DNA of 64,000 nucleotides, from positions 91,029-155,028 of the forward strand of contig JAOTOL010000885.1 in NCBI GenBank assembly GCA_034440575.1, written 5' to 3'. Below, piece after piece: positions 45,252-55,756 of this stretch. The notes beneath the pieces are model-generated. The model saw only the letters and a list, made by a program, of their open reading frames with translations, did not search any database and was not told the DNA's origin. This stretch comes from Imbricaverruca yamaguchii. Taxonomy: Eukaryota > Arthropoda > Thecostraca > Neoverrucidae. How positions within the stretch are numbered: position 1 is the first letter of the stretch; every line of letters begins with the position of its first letter. The translations under genes were made by a program, and so were the position numbers.

Positions 45252-45454
45252 CTCAGACGGCAGACCCAGTCAAGAGCATTTTCGGCAGACGAAATGCGAG
45301 TGTCGTCCACTTTTTATTCAGAAAGCCGACTCGAAAACATCCTCGAGACTAGCTTGACAGACTGTACGGCTTGCTAAGATGAGCTATCGCTCGTGGCTTT
45401 CTGGGGCGTTTTCGGCGGCTTTTCTTCGGCAGATGATGCCGCCGACAGCCCAGT

Positions 45455-45476
45455 TGATCAGCTGATCAGCTGATCA
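45455..45476. repeat. 22-bp perfect palindrome of TGATCAGC units
   Basis: TGATCA GCTGATCAGC TGATCA reads the same on both strands and consists of overlapping TGATCA and CAGCTG-like cores. Confidence 0.8.
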
Positions 45477-46125
45477 GATGGCAGGACGCCGCCGACTGGA
45501 GCCAAACAATAGTGTGACGTCAGCAGTCCAGAATGAATGATGTAGTTCTCACACTTGGCGGAGTTCTGCGACTGAAAAAAAAAACTGATCGGTTGATGGA
45601 TGTGTGGTCCTCCCATCAAACGGTTTGCGACTTAACAAGCTGACAGAGAATGAAGAGTGGGAACAGAAAGAAGTCATGAATTGTTAATGTTTCGTCCTAA
45701 CTGATTGATCTGGAATATACCAAGGCTGTGCTAGTGTGCGCCGGACCGTATGCCTGGGTACAGTGTGCACAGGATCCGCCAATGAAAAGCTGCCGAATCG
45801 GCGAACGAAAAAGCTGCCAAAAAAGTTCGAGAAAGCCAGGTGTGAACGGGCTTTAATGCCATCAGCGTGAGCCTCTGACCGTGGGCCCTGCAACATTTAC
45901 CTCCGATGCAATCAAGCTATTGTGCAGTAGCGGCTGGCCTGGCATGCGGTGGTTCGCGTCAGCCGGCCGACTCGCTTCGGGTTAACGCCATCCCTCACGA
46001 GTCCGCCCAAACGGAATGAACTCAAACGCAAATTGCATCCGATGACGTAGTTTGATCTGTCCAATCACCTGCACACGTCAGGGCACGTCCGTGTCGCACT
46101 CAGCAGACGCCTCGCCTCGTCACAG

Positions 46126-46285
46126 TTGCCGAGAATCACACATGGAACGCAAAATGTGTGGTCAAGACGAAGTTATGTTCTGGTGTGAAGCAGAGAAGTG
46201 CAGCTTCGAGTTGAAGCATTGTGTCTCAAATTATCCGAACTGCGACACCATTCCATCGCATTTTATTGGCTTGTTGCTCGTTTGA
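46126..46285 (+). CDS. LDL-receptor class A repeat exon (probable)
   Basis: A pyrimidine-rich acceptor (GCCTCGCCTCGTCACAG) ends at 46125. The open frame reads CRESHMERKMCGQDEVMFWC, then EAEKCSFELKHCVSNYPNCD, and runs to a TGA at 46283-46285. Spacing C-x8-C-x4-C-x6-C-x6-C, with Phe two before the second Cys, Lys before the third and Asp after the fifth, fits an LDLa module, the calcium-binding extracellular repeat of lipoprotein-receptor-like proteins. The usual acidic SDE cluster and sixth Cys are absent. Instead the frame ends in SHFIGLLLV, so either the true donor was missed or this is a decayed exon. No partner exon is certain; a CUB-like segment lies 900 bp away on the other strand. Confidence 0.42.
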
Positions 46286-46329
46286 CTTCTCGCAGCCGGG
46301 GACTATGAAGCAGCCGTCGATTAACCTCC

Positions 46330-46855
46330 TCCGCCCAAAGACCACAGGCGGACGGCCGTCTCCGGTCGCCCAGAGATCACAGGAATATGGGATCTTCGGC
46401 CACCAAGAGACCACAGGTGGACGGTCGTCTCCAGCCAGCCGGAGACCACAAGTGGACGGGCGTCTCCAGCCACCCGGAGACCACAGGTGGACGGGCGTCT
46501 CCAGTCGCCCATAGACCACAGGCAGATGGACGTCTCCAGCCAGCCGGAGACCACAGGTGGACGGGCGTCTCCAGCCAGCCGGAGACCACAGGTGGACGGT
46601 CGTCTCCAGCCAGCCGGAGACCACAGGTGGACGGGCGTCTCCAGCCAGCCGGAGACCACAGGTGGACGGGCGTCTCCAGTCGCCCATAGACCACAGGCAG
46701 ATGGACGTCTCCAGCCAGCCGGAGACCACAGGCAGAAGGACGTCTCCAGCCAGCCGGAGACCACAGGTGGATGGGCGTCTCCAGTCGCCCAGAGACCACA
46801 GGTGGACCGGCGTCTCCAGTCGCCCAGAGACCACAGGCGGATGGACGTCTCGGGC
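46330..46855. repeat. 35-bp minisatellite, about 15 copies of two types
   Basis: Type A reads CAGCCAGCCGGAGACCACAG plus GTGGACGGGCGTCTC. Type B reads AGTCGCCCATAGACCACAGG plus CAGATGGACGTCTC. A and B alternate in blocks. Because 35 is not a multiple of three, three units make a 105-bp coding period and several long false frames cross the array on both strands. Confidence 0.94.
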
Positions 46856-46900
46856 ACCAACCAGCTGCACCTGGTAAAGTCGTCAGCGCTCACTGTATAG

Positions 46901-47125
46901 AGAGCGCTGGCTCACATCGAGCCCCGGGAGGACGTGTCGCCTAACTGTGGCACGTACATGGCAATGGAGCGGACTGGCAGGCCAAAAATAGCGCTGAGCC
47001 CCGGCTACTGCGGCGACAGTTCTGGGTGGTATGCGACCGGACGGGTGAAGCTGCACACGGCTGATCAGGCGGGGATAGAGCACATTGGAAACTACGGCTC
47101 GTGCTTAATTGAACATCGGGCATGA
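46901..47125 (+). CDS. candidate exon, function unknown
   Basis: After CGCTCACTGTATAG one frame is open for 74 codons to a TGA at 47123. It reads RALAHIEPREDVSPNCGTYM, then AMERTGRPKIALSPGYCGDS and SGWYATGRVKLHTADQAGIE. Third positions are mostly G or C, and three Cys suggest a secreted or extracellular segment. A possible donor CGG/GTGAAG lies at about 47040. It lies directly downstream of the 35-bp array. I do not recognise the family. An overlapping minus frame exists, so the strand is tentative. Confidence 0.28.
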   Translation, partial: RALAHIEPREDVSPNCGTYMAMERTGRPKIALSPGYCGDSSGWYATGRVKLHTADQAGIEHIGNYGSCLIEHRA

Positions 47126-47271
47126 TGGGTGCCCACTTTTGTCCGGTGATCGCAGCGATAGGTGGTGGTGATAACTGAAATGCAGTGTGTCGTGAACAGA
47201 TTCATATGATCAATTCGAATCACAGAACTGATGATATTGAAGTGGTCGCTGGAGTAGGCGGTAACCCAGTG
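47126..47271. other. short unique spacer
   Basis: Nothing recognised. Confidence 0.3.
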
Positions 47272-47520
47272 GAACTTCGATAGCTCCGTTAATTAGGGCG
47301 CCAGCCTGCATCGGTCCTCCCTGTCCTGACAGGACAGGGCTCGGGTCGCTTCACGCGCTGGCTTAGCTGCAGGCTGGGAGGGCTGGTTGGTGATCCGGTG
47401 AGGCCGGGCACGCGGCATCAGCCCAGCCGTGTCGGTGCACTGACGGCCCGAGTCTCGGTCAAAATTTTGCCGCTGAACTAGAATTTGGAGTTCGGGTGGT
47501 GGCACCACGGTTCACGCAAA
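47272..47520 (+). mobile_element. tRNA-derived SINE, diverged copy
   Basis: Aligns in order with the element at 58990-59240: GATAGCTC (A-box region), GCCTGCAT, CTCGGGTC (B-box region), GGTTGGTGATCCGGTGAGGC, TGTCGGTGCACTGACGGC, GCCGCTGAAC, TTCGGGTGGTGGCACC. The tRNA-like head is more degraded here. The end phrase (GGACCACGGTTCCCGCAA) is duplicated to about 47570. Confidence 0.75.
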
Positions 47521-47802
47521 AAGCTGGAATTGGCGGATTCAGTGGCGGGACCACGGTTCCCGCAACAATCTCGGTTTGCAGTCGGGATCCTGGTCGATAA
47601 AACCACCCCAGCAAGAACAGGACTCAATTTAGGAGATAACTTGGAACGGAGGTGGTTGAGTAGATCAGCACAATGTATTAATCAGTGTGCATTCCAAGAT
47701 GCCCTAAGCATACATTGCGCACAAAAGCTTAATCATCAATCCGCAAGTGTTAGATGTCGGTGAGATTTTGACCTATTCGTCATCATCAGCCAAGCTTCAT
47801 AA

Positions 47803-49030
47803 TTGTTAGACGCGATAACGCCCGCTCCTGTTTTAAAGACAGTCACCAATTTTGGAATACGGATCCCACTCTTCGAAAATGCAACTAAATCAAACCTCAA
47901 AATTATAGATTCTCTTCAACGCCAATGTTTACTAATAGCCACAGGAGCCTATATCACTTCACCTTCTCTTGCTCTTCACATATACAGCCACATACCAGAA
48001 CTGAAGCACAGACACACAGAAACACTACTAAGATATCACTACAAAACACAACTTATCACACAACACCCATGCACTCAGGCATTAAAACCCTGCACCAAAC
48101 GCATACATCAACTCATGAACGCAACACGGCTCAAAACCACAATAGGCTGCCGCATCCACCAACACGCAAATAGACTACACATCACACTCCACACAGCAAA
48201 ACCACTCCCACCACCCACTGCGCGGTGGAAACACCAATCACCCAAAACACACCTCCTCATACACAAACCAAAGCACACCTACACAGACGCAGAAAAACAC
48301 CAACTATTCCACCACTTCAAAGCACAATATCCAAACCACATCATCTACACGGACGGCTCAAAATCACACACACAGTAGACGGGCACAGCGGCGGTGCTGT
48401 ATCCCAACGCAGCACCGCCGCGGGTCATCCTTCGTGCCCGTCCGCATGACACAGCATCCACCTTCACAGCAGAACTCTTCGCAATTTTTTTTCGGCATAG
48501 TCCACCATTTACAACACACAAACCGAACACAACATCATGGCCACAGACGCAAAATCAGTAGAAGAAAGCATCACACCCTTCACCAAAAACAAACACCCAC
48601 TTATTCCCAAAATACTATGTATTCACAAATAACTCAACGTCACACAACGCCCACTTCTTCTATGGATCCAAAGCCACACAAACATTCCAGGCAATGAACA
48701 CGCAGACACCGAAGCCAACATAGCCACAACACTACAACAAACCACACCATGCCCACTTTTACAACCCGACTACTACCCCACAATACACCAAGCAAAGACA
48801 AAGACATTCAACAGATATGGGACACAACAATTACGCAACTACACGAAATACACTCAAAACACGAACTCTGGCACACCATCAACCAAAACATCAGACAAAA
48901 AGAACGCACACTAACACGGTTACGTCTCGGACACACTGCACTCACGCACTCCTACCTCTTACAACAACGCCCAACATTACACGAGCACCTCTTCCACTTT
49001 GTCGCTATCACACGCCTAATCCATGAACTA
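47803..49030 (+). pseudogene. second LINE ORF2 C-terminal part with RNase H, decayed
   Basis: The first frame (to 48378) encodes a region after the reverse transcriptase, with SLQRQCLLIATGAYITSPSL and IYSHIPELKHRHTETLLRYH, and then HIIYTDGSK, the first catalytic Asp block of RNase H. A frameshift follows directly. AAVLYPNAAPPRVI and TFTAELFAI (catalytic Glu) are in another frame. HTNIPGNEHADTEANIA (terminal block) is in a third at about 48675, and the C-terminal tail runs to 49030. The sense strand is strikingly A/C-rich and G-poor, giving His/Thr/Gln-rich protein. The copy is 5'-truncated and has several frameshifts. It is clearly a different family from the 38-kb LINE. Confidence 0.82.
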
Positions 49031-49690
49031 TGAGAAAAAGGAAGAAAAAATCAAGATATGTTAAAACAGAAAAACAGAAAATGAACAAAAAAAGGGGAAA
49101 AAGAAAAAAAATGAAGTTATGTTAAAAAAGAATAACAGAAAATCAACACCAAGAAAAAGAAAAGGAAAAAACTAGCCCCACGTGAAGCTAACCAACTACT
49201 AACGTTTTTGAAATGTATATCAATTACTGGCGATGACCCGACCCCAACCCTCCAACTACACCCCACCCCATGGCACCGCACGGACTGGCAAACTCTTGTC
49301 TTCTGCACCAGCTCAGCTTCGACCACCATCTCATCTGCCTGCAAGACGACTCAACTTCTACTCCCTCTATGCTCCATACTTCAAGACATCTGAACTCTCT
49401 CACGACTCGCCTCTACAAGCCAGCCTCTACAGATTCGTCTCTTCTTCGCACCCTCTCACTCCCACCATATTACTCCTCATACCCATTCACCCCTACTAAA
49501 AAACAACACAAAACACTAACACCACAAACGCCAATCCGGAAACAGCCGACATGACCACGCGGCGGCAGGCTGGCCACACACAGACACACACACACTCTTA
49601 ACCGCTGTTTCTAATATGTCTAACCAGCCGACATCACCACACGGTGGCAGGCTGGCAAAATTCACCTACACACACACACTCTCTTATTTG
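49031..49690 (+). other. probable 3' region of the 47.8-kb LINE
   Basis: A-rich to 49170, then A/C-rich sequence with the same skew as the coding part. It ends in a doublet of about 70 bp (CAGCCGACAT.ACCAC.CGG and CGGCAGGCTGGC) at 49541-49660, plus CA-rich runs. Confidence 0.5.
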
Positions 49691-50019
49691 CCTTGCAAAC
49701 AATGCATACCTTGACGATTTGCACAACGCATGTCGCTATACCTGATCAACTGAAGCCAAGATACCAACAAGCCATGAGTTGATGTCAGCCCAAAATGACA
49801 TATAAGCTGTGTGTGTTTACCAGTGACGAAATCACCTGCAGTTAAAATCAGGGCTCAAGACAAGTCACGCTGTACGCCGGTAATAGGCCCACGCGCACCG
49901 AACGTCATACACGACGAAACCCACCTCCAGAGCAGGCCCTTTCATCCCGACAGTCTCCCAGCCAGGCCTCATCCCAAATCACCACTGATTAGCCCCCGCC
50001 AATGATACTGCCCGTGACA
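49691..50019. other. intergenic, nothing recognised
   Basis: Unique sequence of 330 bp, no feature seen. Confidence 0.35.
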
Positions 50020-50194
50020 GTGTCCTCAGTGTGATACCGTCCTCAGTGTGACTGTGTTCTCAGTGTGACACTGCTCTCAATGTGACAAGTAAACAGTGAC
50101 AGTGTCACACTGTTTACTTGTCACATTGATGATACTGTCACATTGAGAACACCGTCACACTGAGGACCATATCACAATGTCCTCAGTGTAACAT
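50020..50194. repeat. inverted junction of a minisatellite, 20-bp perfect palindrome at its centre
   Basis: Arms 50079-50098 (AATGTGACAAGTAAACAGTG) and 50108-50127 are exact complements around a 9-nt loop. Outside the arms GTGTTCTCAGTGTGACA units on the left are mirrored by TGTCACATTGAGAACACC units on the right. The pairing thus continues imperfectly for about 80 bp each way. Confidence 0.88.
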
Positions 50195-50562
50195 TGGTGT
50201 CGATGACAGGTGGCAGTGTCCCCAGTATACCAGTGGTGTGGGCGACAAGCGACAGTGTCCTCAGTGTGAGCGTGGCAGCAGTGACGGTGTCATCAGTATG
50301 ACAGTGGAAGCGGCGACGGTGTCCTTAGTATGACAGTGAGAGCAGTGGCGGTGTCCTTAGTATGACAGTGGGAGCGGTGACGGTGTCCTTAGTATGACAG
50401 TGGGAGCAGTGACGGTGTCCTTAGTATGACAGTGGGAGCGGTGACGGTGTCCTTAGTATGACAGTGGGAGCGGTGACGGTGTCTTTAGTATGACAGTGGC
50501 AGCAGTGACGGTGTCAACAGCGTAACAGTGGGAGCGGTGACGGTGTCCTTAGTATGATAGTA
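50195..50562. repeat. 32-bp minisatellite, about 11 copies
   Basis: Unit GACAGTGGGAGCGGTGACGG plus TGTCCTTAGTAT. Early copies (50195-50290) are more diverged and link it to the inverted junction. Confidence 0.92.
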
Positions 50563-50840
50563 TCACCGGCATCACCAGCTCAGTGGGTCGCGGCACACCG
50601 CCAGCCGTCTGACGACCGGCATCACCAGCTCAGTGGGTCGCGGCACACCGCCAGCCGTCTGACGACCGGCATCACCAGCTCAGTGAGTCGCGGCACACCG
50701 CCAGCCGTCTGACGACCGGCATCACCAGCTCAGTGGGTCGCGGCACACCGCCAGCCGTCTGACGACCGGCATCACCAGCTCAGTGGGTCGCGGCACACCG
50801 CCAGCCGTCTGACGACCGGCATCACCAGCTCAGTGGGTCG
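50563..50840. repeat. 50-bp minisatellite, 5.5 nearly identical copies
   Basis: Unit GACGACCGGCATCACCAGCT plus CAGTGGGTCGCGGCACACCGCCAGCCGTCT. Only one substitution (GTGAGTCG in one copy) was noticed, so homogenisation is recent. Confidence 0.95.
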
Positions 50841-50985
50841 CGACTCGTTACTCGCGGCCGGCTACAACCACGGTACGCCGACGGTGACGCCCCGGCAACT
50901 GTGACGTTGACTGAGCCGCGCCGCTGCTGGCAGAACGCCACCGCCACCCGGTCGGCAACACACGCGTACCCGCTGACCCCGAGCT

Positions 50986-51160
50986 GCCGCTGCAGGTCAG
51001 ATGACCAAGCACTTCACAGCGGCAACAGGGGCCACAGGACGAGTCAGCACCTTCTCTTCCCCCTCCGCTGCCGCTACAGGTCAGGTGACAGCTGCAGCAG
51101 GGGCCACATAACTTGTGCACACCTCACCCCCTGGCTGCCGCTACAGGTCAGATGACCGAA
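50986..51160. repeat. about 74-bp repeat, three diverged copies
   Basis: GCTGCCGCTRCAGGTCAGRTGAC starts at about 50988, 51066 and 51136, with a shared ACAGCGGCA/AGCAGGGGCCACA segment. It lies in a GC-rich block whose plus frame from 50843 is open (for example PRRCWQNATATRSATHAYPL) but unassigned. Confidence 0.6.
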
Positions 51161-51321
51161 CCCTTCACAGCGGTAGCAAGCGCCATAAGCAGACGTCATC
51201 ATTTGGCAGCAATAACGTCATGAAAACATGTGTCCAGATGAACGCAGAGATGCTTCCATTTTCAGCTATGACCGCCTGGTTTGATGTGTGACCCAGCTTC
51301 GAAGGCGGCATATCCGGCGCA

Positions 51322-51476
51322 GTGGTGGTGGTGGCGTTTCAAGTCTGCGGCCTGGGAACACGCCGGCGGCGGTGGCGTTTTAAGTCTGCGGCCAGGGAAC
51401 ACGCCGGCGGTGGCGGTGGTGCTTCAAGTCTGCGGCCAGGGAACACGCCGGCAGCGGTGTTTCAAGTCTGCGGCCC
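51322..51476. repeat. about 40-bp repeat, four copies
   Basis: CAAGTCTGCGGCCAGGGAAC and ACGCCGGCGGTGGCG units. Confidence 0.85.
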
Positions 51477-51562
51477 GAAGGAACTTGCCAGGGTCTCCTT
51501 TGGCACGCATCGATCCCTTGGGACAATTTGATTAGCGGGTACTGTTTAATTCACATCACCAG

Positions 51563-51774
51563 GCACTCCCGACTACTTCATACGCTCCTCGGGCTTTAAT
51601 TACCAGCGATACGTCACCATTGATCCGTCAGGTCCACACGTGGAAAATTCACCACCGAATGTGGTAATGACGCTGACCACCAGAGGCTGTAGTGATGCCG
51701 CTAGATCTGCCGCCGGGGAGCCAGCCGTTGATCTGGCCCACGCTCCCACCTGCTCAGTGTTCGCCCAGTCCTGA
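51563..51774 (+). CDS. candidate exon, strand ambiguous
   Basis: After a good acceptor (GTTTAATTCACATCACCAG) the plus frame reads TPDYFIRSSGFNYQRYVTID, then PSGPHVENSPPNVVMTLTTR and GCSDAARSAAGEP, ending in a TGA at 51772. On the minus strand an equally good acceptor (CAGTTCTATTCATGTCTAG, at about 51905) opens a longer frame of about 100 codons across the same DNA. That frame has DDCWQCLPPGSGCACP and a hydrophobic stretch (APTIGTLTVIVGSVLLAA) and stops at 51600. At most one of these is likely real. Neither matches a family I know. I list the plus version because its sequence looks slightly more protein-like. The minus alternative is statistically longer. Confidence 0.22.
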
Positions 51775-51905
51775 TACGTACCGCTCTTTGGCGCAGCCAA
51801 CAAGACCGACCCGACAATAACTGTCAATGTGCCAATGGTCGGTGCCAGGGGGCAGGCACATCCACTTCCTGGCGGCAGACACTGCCAACAGTCGTCTGGT
51901 GCCTA

Positions 51906-53087
51906 GACATGAATAGAACTGTGTTGAATGCTTGTCCTGTCTGCGCAGCACATGTGTTCCGTCAGAGTGGAAGCTGATCCACCAGCATTTACACGTAGTT
52001 CCCGCACCACCCACGCATTTTCCAGCTTAGCCAAGCAGCACAGCCTTCAGCTCGAAGCGAAGCAGGGTCGGCTAAATTCGTACCGCTTGGAGTCTCAAAA
52101 AGCGAGAGAAGCCTCTGGACGGAGGGAATGCTTCAATCGTTTAGATAGAGGGATTTCCTTCACACCTCAGGGGCAATGCTCAAAGCCTCTCGACAGGGGA
52201 ATGTCTGTCAACAGAGAAGTAAAACGTGTATGGGTGTACTGCGGGGCGCTGAAGCTCTGAAGATGTCCAATGAGTGACAGGTGTCGGACACTCGACAGGT
52301 GTGCGGTGAGTGACAGGTGACGGACATTCGACAGTGCTCAGTGTTGAGTGCCGAGTGCCATGCACTCTCCTGAGAAACGGCAGCGTGCACGCAGCCGCCC
52401 AGCCAGTCGCAAAAACAGCCACAATCTAGCGGCGTGAAAAACATCTCAGTAAACCGGGGGAGATCAGGAAAGGAGAGACGAGGGGGCGGGCAAGCGGCTC
52501 GGAAAATTCAGACAGAAAGCTCGGGTCCGTGTGACTGCATTATGCATACCCATGCTATCTGCAGGCCGACGACAATGGCAGCCTGAACAGGTGCGTATGA
52601 GTGGAGTAGCAAGAAAGCGTCGTTAGGAGTCAGACTTGGCGGCACACTTCAATGGTTTAAGTCTGCCATGTGTTTTACGCCCCAGCCCATGCGTTCTCGG
52701 GGGAAGAAACTGTAATCAGATCTACCCGAGACCCAGTATTTGAACGATTATCAGTGAACCGAATTTCTGTCACCGATCTGGCTATATGCTGTGCATCACA
52801 GGCGCGGATGTGACTGTGATGATCTGCTTTGATGGTCCGCGGCCGAAGCCAGATCGGCGCCAAATAACGACTCAGGTCTCGCGTCTGTGTGTCGGCTGAT
52901 AGGCTCGACTCTCGTGGGACACCAGCATGCCATTAGATCCCGTGGAGGGGCGGAGAAGAGGCAGGCGGGAGTCGTGGGCGGAGAGGTGGTCAGGAGTCGA
53001 GGGGGCGCGAGGCGCGCGCTGAGAAGGCTGGCGGAGAGGAGGCAGGTGGGAATCGGGAGAGATGCGAGGCGCGTGCTGAGGAGGCGG
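51906..53087. other. no supported gene
   Basis: A small repeat (GTGACAGGTG.CGGACA.TCGACAG) lies at 52270-52340. An open plus segment at 52661-52810 (FSGEETVIRSTRDPVFERLS) and its antisense counterpart both look somewhat protein-like. I cannot choose between them and call neither. Confidence 0.3.
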
Positions 53088-53632
53088 AATTGTGCCACAC
53101 AGCAACACTGCCAGGGAAGGCAGACTGACCGAACTGTGCCACACAGCAACACTGCCAGGGAAGGCAGACTGACGGCATTGTGCCACACAGCTACACGACC
53201 AAGGAAGGCAAACTGACCGAACTGTGCCACACAGCAACACGACCAAGGAAGGCAGACTGACGGCATTGTGCCACACAGCTACACGACCAAGGAAGGCAAA
53301 CTGACCGAACTGTGCACACAGCAACACTGCCAGGGAAGGCAGACTACCGACCAAGGAAGGCAAACTGACCGAACTGTGCCACACAGCAACACGACCAAGG
53401 AAGGCAGACTGACGGCATTGTGCCACACAGCTACACGACCAAGGAAGGCAAACTGACCGAACTGTGCCACACAGCAACACGACCAAGGAAGGCAGACTGA
53501 CGGCATTGTGCCACACAGCTACACGACCAAGGAAGGCAGACTGACCGAACTGTGCCACACAGCAACACGACCAAGGAAGGCAGACTGACGGAATTGCAGC
53601 ATATAACAACACGGCCAGGGAAGGCAGTCTAG
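53088..53632. repeat. 44-bp minisatellite with 88-bp higher-order pattern
   Basis: The unit GAACTGTGCCACACAGCAAC plus ACGACCAAGGAAGGCAGACTGACC is present about 12 times. Two variants (CGAACTG...CAGCAAC and GGCATTG...CAGCTAC) alternate regularly through most of the array, so the effective unit is an 88-bp dimer. Confidence 0.93.
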
Positions 53633-53754
53633 CACACAAGGGCACGATGGTTGCTGCTGGACCACTGTGCCATTTCAACAGAACTGTGAGGACGGGATGT
53701 GTGTAGTGAGAGCGGTGCCACTACGTGGCACAGCGCTATGACGTAACTTCCCAC

Positions 53755-53913
53755 CCACGGTGGCATCGCAGGACATTCGCCAGCCTGTCTTGAGTCTTGT
53801 GCACAATTACAATCGTCCTCAGAATTCCTGGCACGTACGTCGCACTCAGTTGCATCATCATACGGCACCAAAAGAAGCTCCCAGAAATTTACTAGACGGT
53901 GGTCTGCGTTGAT
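53755..53913 (-). CDS. candidate Cys-rich exon, 159 bp
   Basis: The minus strand has acceptor TGTTCAAGAGCTTCCAG before 53913 and donor CCGTGG/GTGGGA after 53755. The 53 codons are exactly in phase: INADHRLVNFWELLLVPYDD, ATECDVRARNSEDDCNCAQD, SRQAGECPAMPPW. Four Cys in 20 residues suggest an extracellular protein. I do not recognise the family. No neighbouring exon is visible, and chance openness of 53 codons is not rare. Confidence 0.3.
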
Positions 53914-54129
53914 CTGGAAGCTCTTGAACATAGCACCGGCTCCATGGGTTCACATCAGAGTCTGGAAGCGTGGCGAGTTCGGAACTTCACTCGTCACCGC
54001 AGAGTTCCAATGTGGGCCACGACTGCAGCTACGGTAGTCGACTCTGCGCGCCGGTGGCGCCCAGGCTCGGACAGGCTACGGTGCGTGATTTCCGTGATCG
54101 GGCCGACAGTGTTCGCACACATTTCGCGC

Positions 54130-54235
54130 CACCCTGCCGCTGGGCAGTGTGGTGCAGTCGCGCAGTCGCGCAGTCGCGAAACATCGCCGCCACGCTGCAA
54201 GGCAGCCCGGCGCAGTCGCGCAGCCTCAGGCTGGC
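54130..54235. repeat. GCGCAGTC short repeats
   Basis: GCAGTCGCGCAGTCGCGCAG at about 54151 and again near 54208. Confidence 0.6.
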
Positions 54236-54239
54236 CTGA

Positions 54240-54615
54240 GCTACTGACGACCACCACCGCTGGCCACTGGTGACTACCCATGGCTACTGACGACCACCAC
54301 CGCTGGCCACTGGTGACTACCCATGGCTACTGACGACCACCACCGCTGGCCACTGGTGACTACCCATGGCTACTGACGACCACCACCGCTGGCCACTGGC
54401 GACTGCCCATGGCTACTGACGACCACCACCGCTGGCCACTGGTGACTACCCATGGCTACTGACGACCACCACAGCTGGCCACTGGCGACTGCCCATGGCT
54501 ACTGACGACCACCACCGCTGGCCACTGGTGACTGCCCATGGCTACTGTCGACCACCATCGCTAGCAGGTGGTGACTACCCATGGCTACTGACGGTCACTA
54601 TCGCTAGCAGATGGT
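54240..54615. repeat. 43-bp minisatellite, about 8.5 copies
   Basis: Unit CTACTGACGACCACCACCGC plus TGGCCACTGGTGACTACCCATGG. The first seven copies differ by one to three bases, and the last two are degenerate. Confidence 0.94.
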
Positions 54616-55524
54616 GACCGCTGCTGAACACCAACAGCCAATAATACAGAAGTAGCGCCCGTATCTCGTCGACCGATGGGTTGCCGGTTCGAAACTCGGT
54701 CGACTCCGATATAAATTTATCTTCTGCACACAAATGTGTGCAGAAGAGAAACTAGTAACAGGTGTATATGCCTGATATTTGTATTTCGCATGATAAATCA
54801 AGCTCGTTGGGGAAACCTGAGTATGAATCGTGGCATTGTAGTTTGCTGCTTTCGTACAAAAAAAAATATGAAAGTTAGTGGTGAACGGAAGTGTTCTGGT
54901 GCGTTCCAAGTCTTTCCACTAAGCTTTGAGCGGCCACAATATTTCGCCTCAACATGTTGGTGCACATGCCACGGCTATGGTCTCTGTTTCGGTACGCCGG
55001 CTAGGATCACTGATCCATCCTGATAAAGCAGACAAGATCGAACAGCAATTGGACTCAATCCGACAATCGTTTGGCACGATTTGGCAGCATCGCGGTGAGC
55101 TTCCGAGGCGTCGAACGTGGTCTGACAACCAACAGTGTCATGTGATCTACATTGTGTATTTGTTTACCTACTGCACTTCATAGGGACATTCAGTACATAT
55201 CAGCTGCTATGATAGAGAGACATAACATTGGACAACGGAACACAAACAGCACAGCTTAGCTGCTACGGCATTGCAAAGTCCACAGTCAAGAGCAAAGTAC
55301 AAATCAAATCACCTTAAAGACGGTGAAAACGCTGCCTCCACATGCTTCCTACGTCTCTGTGGCCCTTATGTGTGGTTTTTGCTCCGTTATTAAGTCTGCT
55401 CCACGAGCGTAAAAAGTGAGCGTACAGTGAACGGATTGACGCGTATCCGGTCTGCTCTGTGACATCGAGCTGACGACAGACCGACTGATCCGGTGCACTC
55501 CGCAAGCAACCGTGTTGCTGAGCG
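54616..55524. other. no supported gene; tRNA-like fragment
   Basis: 54650-54712 has a B-box-like GGTTCGAAACT in TAGCGCCCGTATCTCGTCGA and following sequence, a possible SINE remnant. CTTCTGCACACAAATGTGTGCAGAAG at 54721-54746 is a perfect 13-bp-arm palindrome. Nothing else was recognised. Confidence 0.4.
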
Positions 55525-55670
55525 TCACATGAGCGTCATCTGAGCGTCATAGAGCGTCATCTGAACATCATCTGAACGTCATCTGAACATCATCTGAACG
55601 TCATCTGAACGTTATCTGAACGTCATCTGGACGTCATCTGGACGTCATCTGGACGTCATCTGAACGCCAC
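55525..55670. repeat. 11-bp repeat (ATCTGAACGTC)
   Basis: About twelve units with GAGCGTC, GAACATC, GAACGTC and GGACGTC variants in blocks. Confidence 0.92.
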
Positions 55671-55756
55671 CCAGTCGAACTGATGAGATGCATCAGAATC
55701 ATGGCCAAATTGATATTCCTGAGTGATAATTTGCACGGCAAAGTGCTATCAGCACG

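Noticed and set aside
46226..46893. 190-214-codon minus frames and several plus frames over the 35-bp array
   Set aside because: Repeat translation in several frames at once; no non-repeat domain.
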